The position numbers were made by a program, and so were the translations under genes. From Nitrospirae bacterium CG1_02_44_142 (GTDB lineage: Bacteria > Nitrospirota > Thermodesulfovibrionia > Thermodesulfovibrionales > UBA1546), in the NCBI GenBank assembly GCA_001871685.1, contig MNVK01000102.1:1-7368 (forward strand): a stretch of DNA of 7,368 nucleotides. The letters are read 5' to 3'. This document shows, piece by piece, positions 1 through 5,877 of this stretch. The notes beneath the pieces are model-generated. The model had not been told where the DNA came from. It ran no database searches and saw only the letters and a program-made list of their open reading frames with translations. The stretch's first letter is position 1; every line of letters begins with the position of its first letter.

Positions 1-116
1 TCGGTTCTATCCAAAATTTAGCTTCTCCGTCCTCGCATGTTACATGGATATGGATTCTGTCCTCTTCATTTGAGAGGAAATAAAATCTATATCCCTTTTT
101 TACTTTTAAGAAGCAT
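1..116 (-). pseudogene. DUF4160-like protein, 5' fragment with apparent frameshift, cut by window edge
   Basis: Read on the minus strand from about 103 to the left edge, one frame gives KKGYRFYFLSNEEDRIHIHV and then TCEDGEAKFWIEP. This matches what I know of the DUF4160 family: a GYRF(F/Y)F(F/L)S start, an HIHV core and a GEAKFW-EP motif. DUF4160 proteins are small, of unknown function, and often paired with DUF2442 proteins in toxin-antitoxin-like pairs. The frame has no ATG, GTG or TTG between the tRNA and the conserved core. The only nearby ATG (114-116) is in another frame and reaches TAG after nine codons; one A fewer in the A6 run at 96-101 would join it to the conserved frame. There is no visible Shine-Dalgarno site, and the gene begins only 8 bases past the tRNA 3' end. 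I infer a decayed gene or a sequence error. Recognition of the family is fairly sure; the broken state is less so. Confidence 0.6.
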
Positions 117-124
117 CCAAGAAA

Positions 125-199
125 TGGTGGGCGATGAGGGTATCGAACCCACGGCCTCTTCCGTGTGAAGGAAGCGCTCTACCACTGAGCTAATCGCCC
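125..199 (-). tRNA. tRNA-Val (anticodon CAC)
   Basis: The minus strand folds into a complete cloverleaf. The 7-bp acceptor stem is GGGCGAT with ATCGCCC, followed by discriminator A and an encoded CCA (125-127). The D arm is GCTC-AGTGGTA-GAGC. The anticodon arm is CTTCC-TTCACAC-GGAAG, placing anticodon CAC at 165-167 (reads GUG, valine). The variable loop is AGGCC and the T loop is TTCGATA. The T stem is GTGGG against CCCTC, so its second pair is a U-U mismatch (bases 151 and 137), which is unusual but need not abolish function. It lies 44 bases after the pgk stop on the same strand, so it could be co-transcribed with pgk or have its own promoter in the short spacer; I see no terminator between them. 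Confidence 0.96.
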
Positions 200-205
200 G
201 TGAAT

Positions 206-240
206 AGCTGATAGCTCTTAGCTTATAGCTGTCAGCAAAA
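206..240. repeat. 7-base-period degenerate tandem repeat after pgk
   Basis: Five consecutive heptamers each begin with AGC: AGCTGAT, AGCTCTT, AGCTTAT, AGCTGTC and AGCAAAA. The array nearly fills the gap between the pgk stop and the tRNA. No terminator or reading frame is apparent. The period equals that of the array at 2515-2612, but the unit sequence differs. Confidence 0.7.
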
Positions 241-243
241 AAC

Positions 244-1485
244 CTATTCTTCTTTTCTATCCGTCAATGCTGCAATGCCCGGCAGTTCCTTGCCCTCAAG
301 CAGTTGAAGCGACGCTCCGCCTCCTGTTGATATAAAAGATATAGCATCTGATACTCCTGCCCTATGCACCGCCATATCTGTGTCCCCTCCGCCAACTATT
401 GTGAGAGCATACGCATCAGCCACAGAATTGGCAATAGCGAAAGTGCCCCTTGAGAATGCATCTATCTCAAAAACGCCCATAGGCCCATTCCATAATATTG
501 TCTTTGCGTCCTGCAGAGCCTCTGCAAAGAGTTTAACAGACGCAGGCCCTATATCAAGCGCCCTCCAGCCATTTGGAATCTCCTGCGTAGTAACCAGTTT
601 TGTCTCGGAGCCGGCTTCCATGCTCTGCGCTATCACGCTGTCAACAGGGAGATAAAACTTCACATTATTTTTTACCAGTTTTTTTCTTATCATATCCGCA
701 AATTCAAGCATCTCTGTCTCAACAAGCGAATCTCCGACCTCATAGCCCATTGCCTTAATAAAAGTGTATGCCATTCCGCCGCCTACTATGACCTTGTCAA
801 CCTTATCAACAAGATTTTCAAGAACGCCTATCTTGCCTGAGACCTTTGCGCCTCCGAGTATGGCGACAAACGGCCTTACAGGATTATGCACTGTCCCCTT
901 AAGATATTCTATTTCCTTTCTCATCAGAAAGCCTGCCGCTGAAGGCAGAAACTTTGTAATGCCGACCACTGATGCGTGCGCCCTGTGCGCTGCTCCAAAG
1001 GCGTCATTCACATAATAATCTGCGAGCCTCGCAAGCGCCTTAGCAAATTCTTCATCGTTTCTTTCTTCGCCGGGATGGAATCTGAGATTCTCCAGAAGAA
1101 CAACGTCGCCCTCCTTCATCTTTGAAACAATGCTTTCTACTTGAGTCCCTATGCAGTCAGGCGCAAAGATAACCTCCTTGCCCAGAAGCCTCTGCAGCCT
1201 CTTTGCAACAGGCGCAAGGGTAAATCTGGGGTCAACCTTTCCTTTGGGCCTTCCAAGGTGAGAGCTGAGTATAACCTTGGCCCTTTCGTCTATCGCATAA
1301 TCTATTGTCGGCAGGGTGGAACGAATCCTGCGGTCATCAGTGATGGTAAGGTTATCATCCAGCGGCACATTAAAGTCCGCCCTGATAAAAACCCTCTTGC
1401 CTTTGATGTCCAGTTCTTCAATCGTAAGCTTGTTCAGGACGTCTTTAATAGAGACTGGATTGTTGTTATTATTCTTCCTTGCCAT
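244..1485 (-). CDS. pgk: phosphoglycerate kinase
   Basis: Cytoplasmic enzyme that reversibly transfers a phosphate between 1,3-bisphosphoglycerate and ADP, giving 3-phosphoglycerate and ATP. The 413-residue protein is full length and has the family motifs in order: substrate-binding RADFNVPLDDN (35-45), SSHLGRPKG (74-82), LLENLRFHPGEE (130-141), VNDAFG (159-164), then GGAKVSGKIGVLENL at the start of the nucleotide-binding half, LWNGPMGVFE, GGGDT and STGGGASLQLLEGKELPG near the C terminus. The start ATG is 6 bases after the gap stop, with AGGAG inside the final gap codons 10 bases upstream, so translation is probably coupled to gap. The first 17 or so residues, including five Asn in a row (5-9), extend beyond the usual family start, which would be near NKLTIEELD; I see no ATG there, so the longer start is kept. 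Identification is certain; the exact start is slightly less so. Confidence 0.98.
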   Translation of the reverse strand: MARKNNNNNPVSIKDVLNKLTIEELDIKGKRVFIRADFNVPLDDNLTITDDRRIRSTLPTIDYAIDERAKVILSSHLGRPKGKVDPRFTLAPVAKRLQRLLGKEVIFAPDCIGTQVESIVSKMKEGDVVLLENLRFHPGEERNDEEFAKALARLADYYVNDAFGAAHRAHASVVGITKFLPSAAGFLMRKEIEYLKGTVHNPVRPFVAILGGAKVSGKIGVLENLVDKVDKVIVGGGMAYTFIKAMGYEVGDSLVETEMLEFADMIRKKLVKNNVKFYLPVDSVIAQSMEAGSETKLVTTQEIPNGWRALDIGPASVKLFAEALQDAKTILWNGPMGVFEIDAFSRGTFAIANSVADAYALTIVGGGDTDMAVHRAGVSDAISFISTGGGASLQLLEGKELPGIAALTDRKEE

Positions 1486-1491
1486 GACAGC

Positions 1492-2496
1492 TTAACTCCT
1501 CTTTGTGAGATAGATTATCAGGTCGCGAACCCGCGAACTGTAACCGGTCTCATTATCATACCATGCGATAACTTTCACCATCCTGCCTTCCAGAACTTTT
1601 GTAACAGATGCGTCAACAATAGAAGAATGGGCATTGCCGTTAAAGTCTATTGACACAACAGGCTCCTCTGTATATTGGAGAATCCCTTTCATCTTGCCTT
1701 CAGCCGCTTTTTTTAAGGCCGCATTCACTTCCTCTGCAGACGTATCTTTTTTGAGTTCAGCCACCAGGTCCACAATAGAGACATTAGGGGTCGGAACCCT
1801 TATTGACATGCCGTCAAGTTTGCCTTTTAGTTCAGGCAAGACAAGGCCCACTGCCTTGGCAGCGCCGGTTGTTGTCGGTATCATAGACATTGCAGCAGCC
1901 CTGGCCCTCCTTAAATCTTTATGCGGAAGGTCCAGAATACGCTGGTCATTTGTATATGAATGTATTGTTGTCATCAACCCCCGCACTATGCCGAATTCCT
2001 GATGCAGCGCCTTTGCAACAGGCGCAAGGCAGTTGGTTGTGCAAGATGCGTTTGAGATTATCTTGTGCTTTGAAGGGTCCAGCGTTTCTTCGTTTACTCC
2101 AAGACATACTGTAACATCAGGGTCTTTTGCAGGCGCTGATATTATCACCCATTTTGCTCCCGCATCAAGGTGTTTTGAGGCAGAGGCTCTGTCCGTAAAT
2201 CTGCCTGTTGATTCCAGGACCACATCAACGCCGAGACTTTTCCATGGAAGTTTCTCCGGCTCTGTGACAGCCATGATTTTTATTTCCTTACCGTTGACGC
2301 TTATGCCATTGTCAGTTGCCTTTACATCTGCATTAAATATCCCGTGCACCGAGTCATACTTAAGCAGGTGCGCCAGGGTCTTTGCATCTGTAAGGTCATT
2401 TATTGCAACGACCTCAAAATCTTTTACCCCTGCGCTTTGCCTGAGGAAAACTCTTCCAATCCTTCCGAATCCATTAATCGCTACCTTAACCGACAT
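1492..2496 (-). CDS. gap: type I glyceraldehyde-3-phosphate dehydrogenase, NAD-type
   Basis: Tetrameric cytoplasmic enzyme that oxidises and phosphorylates glyceraldehyde 3-phosphate to 1,3-bisphosphoglycerate with reduction of NAD; its product is the substrate of the next gene, pgk. At 334 residues it is of normal length. Visible landmarks are the Rossmann motif INGFGRIGR (7-15), Asp34 in INDLTD, the active-site SNASCTTNCLAP with catalytic Cys152, His179 in TTIHSYTNDQ as the catalytic base, and the phosphate-site region RVPTPNVS. Asp34 and Leu190-Pro191 (in LDLPHKD) are the residues that mark NAD-preferring GapA enzymes, against Ala-Ser in NADP-preferring GapB; cofactor choice is inferred from these. 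AGGAGG stands 7 bases before the ATG. The gene follows the DUF1015 gene on the same strand after a 108-base repeat-filled gap. Confidence 0.98.
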   Translation of the reverse strand: MSVKVAINGFGRIGRVFLRQSAGVKDFEVVAINDLTDAKTLAHLLKYDSVHGIFNADVKATDNGISVNGKEIKIMAVTEPEKLPWKSLGVDVVLESTGRFTDRASASKHLDAGAKWVIISAPAKDPDVTVCLGVNEETLDPSKHKIISNASCTTNCLAPVAKALHQEFGIVRGLMTTIHSYTNDQRILDLPHKDLRRARAAAMSMIPTTTGAAKAVGLVLPELKGKLDGMSIRVPTPNVSIVDLVAELKKDTSAEEVNAALKKAAEGKMKGILQYTEEPVVSIDFNGNAHSSIVDASVTKVLEGRMVKVIAWYDNETGYSSRVRDLIIYLTKRS

Positions 2497-2503
2497 ACAA
2501 AAT

Positions 2504-2509
2504 CCTCCT
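2504..2509 (-). promoter_or_regulatory. strong ribosome binding site of gap
   Basis: A perfect AGGAGG on the minus strand, 7 bases before the gap ATG. It fixes the start codon. It is the strongest such site before any of the larger genes here and fits a highly expressed glycolytic gene. Confidence 0.9.
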
Positions 2510-2514
2510 TTTTT

Positions 2515-2612
2515 ATCAGGTGTCAGGTACCAGGCGTCAGGTATCAGGTGTTAGACTAAAACCTAGAGCCTAAAACCTAGAACCTAAAACCTAAAACATA
2601 GAACCTAAAATT
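2515..2612. repeat. 7-base-period tandem array, two unit families in one phase
   Basis: Fourteen consecutive heptamers keep one uninterrupted 7-base phase. The first five are of the form RTCAGGT (ATCAGGT, GTCAGGT, ACCAGGC, GTCAGGT, ATCAGGT). Then comes a junction unit GTTAGAC, followed by eight of the form TARARCC (TAAAACC, TAGAGCC, TAAAACC, TAGAACC, TAAAACC, TAAAACA, TAGAACC, TAAAATT). The array fills almost all of the space between the DUF1015 gene and gap. The DUF1015 stop codon (2605-2607) lies within the penultimate and last units, so the repeat has reached into the gene end. I see no convincing promoter or terminator inside it. Confidence 0.85.
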
Positions 2613-3870
2613 TATACATAACCATACCGGTTAAAAGCTTGGGATAAAAATATGTGGATTTTGGCGGCATTCTTTCTCCTGAAAGGGCAACTCTCTCAAC
2701 GTCTTTAACTCCCGTAGGATTCAGGAGAAAGGCCGCATCATAGATTCCTTTTCTAACCATATTTATTGTTTCCGCAGTGTCCATCTCGTATGCCACCTCG
2801 GTAATATTAAGCAGTTTCTTAAATATTAGTTCATGTAGTATGGTAACATCAAGTTCTTTTAATGCGGGATTTATATTTTCAAGCCCAGCGCCTTTATGCC
2901 TGAGCAAATACAGCTTATCGCTGCTGCGATGACATAAGCCGATTGCATGTTCATTGCGGGATAACATCTCTATAATGTCGGCGTCTGCGGCAAGACCCTC
3001 AACGGCAAAATGCCCTGACAGGATATCAAGGAAATTTTCAGGCAGATTTTTAACAAGCCTGTGCGCAGGAAGGATTGTCAGCCCTTCATCCGACATATTC
3101 GCCAGGAACATAAGAACGTAATCCCAGGGTTTCACCCCCCCTTCAATCCCCCCCTTATTAAGGGGGGGAGGGGGGGGCGCTGATAGCTTGTTCATCTCCT
3201 TCTGGAATTCAAGGGCTGTCTCATATCTGTGATGGCCGTCCGCAATAACCACCGGCTTTCCTTTCAGGTCCTTCCGGATTATTTCAATATCCTTCTCACC
3301 TTCAACAACCCACAGCCTGTGGATTGCGCCGTCAAAATCTTTTGCCTCCATATATGGCTTGCGAAGCATAACCCTGTTCATTATTTCGGACGCCTTTTTC
3401 TCAGGGCTGTTATAGAGTGAAAAAATCGGGCTTATATGGGCCCTGCATATTCTTAAAAGATTCAGCCTGTCAGCCTTTGGTTTTGAGTGCGTGCATTCAT
3501 GCGGATATACTCCCCTGCCGAGTTCCTCAAGACGCATGAGGCTGAAAAAACCTCTGAGCCTTTTACGGCTGCCTTTAATGCTGTAATCCACTTCATATGC
3601 GTAAAAAGCAGGGGCTTTACTTACATGCAGGATTCCATCTTTTAGCCAGGAATTAAGATAATCTGAAGCCCTTGTATATCTATTCTGTGATTCGTTATCG
3701 CCCTCAAGTTCCTTGCCGAAATCAATCCTTACAATGTTATAAGGGCTTTTGCCGTAGAGTTTCTCTTTGTATTCAGGCGTAATAATATCGTAAGGAGGCG
3801 CTGCTACCTCCTCCCCTGAAACCTTGGACGTATTGTAGAGGACTCCCTTGAAAGGGACAATTTCAGCCAT
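2605..3870 (-). CDS. DUF1015 family protein
   Basis: A 421-residue protein recognised as DUF1015 from FKGVLYNTSKV and AAPPYDII near the N terminus (residues 7-30), the signature ADGHHRYET (210-218), and the later MFLANMSDEGLTILPAHRLV. The family has no function I can assert; DGHHR recalls the motif of ParB/sulfiredoxin-fold free-serine kinases such as SerK, so a small-molecule kinase is possible. The ATG at 3870 is preferred because the open frame's extra 17 N-terminal residues are encoded largely by the repeat at 3885-3960, whereas MAEIVPFKG is a typical family start. The ribosome site is weak (AGGGTTGG). Residues 231-246 (Ala, five Pro, Leu-Asn-Lys-Gly-Gly) come from an inserted palindromic repeat placed between the HHR motif and the next conserved block. 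No signal peptide or membrane segment is seen. It precedes gap and pgk on the same strand. Confidence 0.88.
   Translation of the reverse strand: MAEIVPFKGVLYNTSKVSGEEVAAPPYDIITPEYKEKLYGKSPYNIVRIDFGKELEGDNESQNRYTRASDYLNSWLKDGILHVSKAPAFYAYEVDYSIKGSRKRLRGFFSLMRLEELGRGVYPHECTHSKPKADRLNLLRICRAHISPIFSLYNSPEKKASEIMNRVMLRKPYMEAKDFDGAIHRLWVVEGEKDIEIIRKDLKGKPVVIADGHHRYETALEFQKEMNKLSAPPPPPLNKGGIEGGVKPWDYVLMFLANMSDEGLTILPAHRLVKNLPENFLDILSGHFAVEGLAADADIIEMLSRNEHAIGLCHRSSDKLYLLRHKGAGLENINPALKELDVTILHELIFKKLLNITEVAYEMDTAETINMVRKGIYDAAFLLNPTGVKDVERVALSGERMPPKSTYFYPKLLTGMVMYKF
3133..3180. repeat. C-run/G-run palindromic element inside the DUF1015 gene
   Basis: A nested palindrome. The inner stem is CCCCCCCTT (3148-3156) with AAGGGGGGG (3160-3168) around a 3-base loop; an outer pair is formed by the C run at 3135-3141 and the G run at 3170-3177. 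On the minus strand it is translated in frame as PPPPPLNKGGIEGG. A related element at 4091-4138 lies in the kinase gene, where the same reading sense applies. Confidence 0.85.
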
Positions 3871-3884
3871 GTTCCAACCCTGTT

Positions 3885-3960
3885 TGTCATTCCGAGCGAA
3901 GCGAGGAATCTCGTATTCCAAGATTGCTTCGTCCCGAAGTTATCAGGACTCGCAATGACA
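3885..3960. repeat. 76-base inverted-repeat element (MITE- or REP-like)
   Basis: The ends TGTCATTCCGAG (3885-3896) and CTCGCAATGACA (3949-3960) are inverted copies with one mismatch. Inside, GCGAGGAATCT and AGATTGCTTCG form a further imperfect inverted pair. Repeats beginning TGTCATTGCGAG with GCGAAGCAATC inside are, from memory, common short dispersed elements in several bacterial groups. The element ends 14 bases before the DUF1015 start, and a false upstream ATG for that gene (3919-3921) lies in it. No transposase is present, so any movement would depend on one elsewhere. Confidence 0.75.
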
Positions 3961-3983
3961 TTTTATTGCACGAATTTTTCGTG
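3960..3983 (-). promoter_or_regulatory. possible promoter -10 with adjacent hairpin upstream of the DUF1015 gene
   Basis: On the minus strand TAAAAT (3960-3965) matches the -10 consensus in five of six positions. Just upstream is a perfect 6-bp inverted repeat, CACGAA-TTT-TTCGTG on the plus strand (3969-3983), where the spacer of a promoter would lie. I find no good -35. This could drive the DUF1015-gap-pgk unit through the inverted-repeat element. Confidence 0.25.
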
Positions 3984-4067
3984 AGAAAAGGCATAAAAAA
4001 GATGAGATATGATACCACACGGGATTATTGAATTGCCATATTTCTCCTTAAATAGTAGACTCATAGT

Positions 4068-4661
4068 ATGCAAAAAGAAACAAAAATAATCCCCCCTCAC
4101 CCCCTTTTAGCAAAGGGGGGAAGGGGGGATTTGAAGGGTTTTGCATTGTGGATAACAGGGCTTCCGGGAAGCGGGAAGAGCACGCTTGCTGACGGAATTA
4201 AAAAACTCTATCCGGAATTTATCATATTAAGGATGGATGAGTTTAGAAAGGTGGTAACGCCAAAACCGACATATTCGGATTTTGAGAGGGATGTCGTTTA
4301 CCGTTCACTTGTATATCTTGCAAAGATAATGGCAGGGCAGGGGCATAACGTAATAATAGATGCGACAGGAAATCTGAGAAAGTGGAGAACCCTTGCAAGA
4401 AGGCTAATCCCGAAATATTCAGAGATATATCTGAAATGTCCGCTGGGAGCCGCTATGAAAAGAGAGAGGGAAAGGACTTGCACTCACAAAGCTCCGAAAG
4501 GCATTTACAAAAAAGGCGCGAAGGGCTGGCCTGTGCCCGGCATGAATGTGCCGTATGAAGAGCCGAAAAAACCGGAATTGACAATAGAAACAGATAAGGT
4601 CTCTGTCAGGCAAAGCCTGGGGATTATCAAAAAGTTGCTATTCAGACTCTCACGGCAGTAA
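4068..4661 (+). CDS. adenylylsulfate kinase-like P-loop kinase
   Basis: A 197-residue soluble kinase. Walker A is GLPGSGKST (31-39), preceded by FALWITGLPG, very like the N terminus of CysC. RMDEFRK (55-61) stands where CysC has its DGD-R motif, and VIIDATGN (95-102) where CysC has the region ending in FISP. CPLGAAMKR (124-132), then KGIYKKGAKG (144-153) and PYEEPKKPEL (162-171) match the CysC C-terminal pattern of KGLYKKARAG and DPYE-P--PEL. CysC phosphorylates adenylylsulfate to PAPS using ATP. Departures at the substrate motifs and the absence of ATP sulfurylase nearby leave the substrate open. The ATG at 4068 has no Shine-Dalgarno site, and an in-frame stop lies just upstream. Residues 8-24 are encoded by a palindromic repeat, so the original start may have been closer to the P loop. 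It converges with the ATPase gene downstream. Confidence 0.8.
   Translation: MQKETKIIPPHPLLAKGGRGDLKGFALWITGLPGSGKSTLADGIKKLYPEFIILRMDEFRKVVTPKPTYSDFERDVVYRSLVYLAKIMAGQGHNVIIDATGNLRKWRTLARRLIPKYSEIYLKCPLGAAMKRERERTCTHKAPKGIYKKGAKGWPVPGMNVPYEEPKKPELTIETDKVSVRQSLGIIKKLLFRLSRQ
4091..4138. repeat. C-run/G-run palindromic element inside the kinase gene
   Basis: The inner stem is CCCCCTTT (4100-4107) with AAAGGGGG (4112-4119) around a 4-base loop; the outer pair is the C run at 4091-4096 with the G run at 4123-4128. The trailing ATTTGAAGGG resembles the ATTGAAGGGG found in the 3133-3180 element. It is translated in frame as PPHPLLAKGGRGDLKG at the protein's N terminus. Confidence 0.82.
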
Positions 4662-4671
4662 TTTTTCTATG

Positions 4672-4689
4672 CTGCCATGATGTTGGCAG
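4672..4689. terminator. small hairpin between convergent genes
   Basis: CTGCCA and TGGCAG pair perfectly around TGATGT, 11 bases after the kinase stop and 26 before the ATPase stop. On neither strand is it followed at once by a T run (plus reads GAGAGG; minus reads CATAGAAAAATT), so it is not a typical intrinsic terminator. It may mark a transcript end or RNA processing site. Confidence 0.25.
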
Positions 4690-4715
4690 GAGAGGCTGAC
4701 AGGTGAAGCAAAAAA

Positions 4716-5840
4716 TTACAGGATAAAATCCAGATAGTTCTCTCTGTTAATCAGCTTAAGTTCCGCATTAGCATATGTTTTCTGCCAGTCCTTAGGTGTC
4801 TTCATTTTATCTTTGGCTGACCACCTGAATTCATATCCGTAAAGTTTCCCTTCACGTTCTTCAACCAGATCCACTTCCTGTCCGTCGTATGTGCGCCAGA
4901 AGTAGAATGATCCGTAAATATTTCGGTAGGCACATTTTTTAATACGCTCTGTTACCATGAAGTTTTCCCACAAAATACCTATATCGTTTCTGCTGTCAAG
5001 CGGGTTAAACTGAGAGATGACGGCATTCCTGACGCCATTATCCAGAAAATAATATTTTGCCTTGCTTACGATTTCCTTGCGCAAATTTCTGCTGAATCCG
5101 CCTATGCGTTTAATAATAAATGCCTTTTCAAAAATATCCAGATATCTGCCTATGGTCTTAACATCAAGCTTTAGCTGTGTGGCTAATTCATTTAGTGAGA
5201 CTTCGCTGCCTGTCTGAAAGGCGATAAGTTTCAGCAAATCGAGCAGAACCTTTGAGCTCTTTACCCTGTCAAGGGCAAGGACATCTTTAAGTAAATAAGA
5301 ACTGACGAGCTCTTCAAGAATGGCAATCTTATCCTTGCGGCTTTTTGCGGTGATAGCTTCAGGATAAGAGCCGAAGACGAGAAACTCTTCAAGTTTTTCC
5401 TTTAATTCATGTCTGTTATACTTGTAAATAAGCTCCATCTGTGCAATAGGATAAAGAGTAATCGTTGTCTTCCTGCCTGTTAGCGGCTCGCCTACGGCGC
5501 CGGCAAGGTCAAACGATGAAGAACCGGTTGCAATTATTGTAATGCCGGAAATCTGATCAACAATAATTTTTAATCCCATGCCGATATTAGGAACCTGCTG
5601 TGCCTCATCAATTGCTATCAGGTCATATCCTGACGCATATTCAGTTATTTTGTTAAAGTCCTGAGAGCTTAAAGCCTGCTGGACTCTTATATTATCTCCG
5701 GAATCAAGCTTGTATTTTGCTTTGATTCCGGAAAGATAGTTGTTTAAGAGCGTGGTTTTGCCAACCCTCCTCGGCCCATAAATAACAAGCACTTTATTAG
5801 GCTGAACCAAGTCTTCAAGGTTATAAGCACGTTTAATCAT
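4716..5840 (-). CDS. AAA ATPase with DUF4143 C-terminal domain
   Basis: A 374-residue protein of the widespread AAA_14/DUF4143 type. The ATPase half has Walker A GPRRVGKTT (22-30), Walker B with DEAQ (77-80), a sensor-like IIATGSSSFDL (101-111) and the family's PLTGRKTTITLYPIAQMEL (118-136). A winged-helix-like segment follows (about 211-245: SLNELATQL, then VKTIGRYLDIFEKAFII). The C-terminal part has GQEVDLV (319-325) and YGYEFRW (333-339), which resemble the Glu-x-Asp and Glu-x-Lys core of PD-(D/E)XK nucleases with Arg for the final Lys. The family's cellular role is not established; such genes are common near mobile or toxin-antitoxin regions. No signal peptide is seen. No ribosome site precedes the ATG, while a good promoter ends only 8 bases before it, suggesting a leaderless mRNA. 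It is divergent from the toxin operon and convergent with the kinase gene. Confidence 0.93.
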   Translation of the reverse strand: MIKRAYNLEDLVQPNKVLVIYGPRRVGKTTLLNNYLSGIKAKYKLDSGDNIRVQQALSSQDFNKITEYASGYDLIAIDEAQQVPNIGMGLKIIVDQISGITIIATGSSSFDLAGAVGEPLTGRKTTITLYPIAQMELIYKYNRHELKEKLEEFLVFGSYPEAITAKSRKDKIAILEELVSSYLLKDVLALDRVKSSKVLLDLLKLIAFQTGSEVSLNELATQLKLDVKTIGRYLDIFEKAFIIKRIGGFSRNLRKEIVSKAKYYFLDNGVRNAVISQFNPLDSRNDIGILWENFMVTERIKKCAYRNIYGSFYFWRTYDGQEVDLVEEREGKLYGYEFRWSAKDKMKTPKDWQKTYANAELKLINRENYLDFIL

Positions 5841-5848
5841 TCTGGATT

Positions 5849-5877
5849 AAATTAGCATATTTCCATAAATTTGTCAA
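5849..5877 (-). promoter_or_regulatory. sigma70-type promoter of the ATPase gene, likely leaderless
   Basis: On the minus strand a perfect TTGACA (-35, plus positions 5872-5877) is followed after exactly 17 bases by TAATTT (-10, 5849-5854), extended by TG at the usual upstream position. The normal start distance of 6 to 8 bases would put the first RNA base at or within two bases of the ATG at 5840. Confidence 0.65.

Noticed and set aside
1141..1653. 170-residue open frame on the plus strand across the gap-pgk junction
   Set aside because: It is antisense to two certain genes, has no ribosome site and no recognisable domain; the same holds for the other plus-strand frames over gap and pgk.
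2515..2612. CRISPR array
   Set aside because: The units are contiguous 7-base degenerate repeats with no spacers, and no cas gene is present.
3969..3983. Intrinsic terminator
   Set aside because: The hairpin is only 6 bp and no T run follows on either strand; it is listed only as a possible regulatory site.
4298..4613. Two minus-strand frames of 61 and 64 residues inside the kinase gene
   Set aside because: They are antisense to a well-supported P-loop kinase and show no motif or ribosome site.
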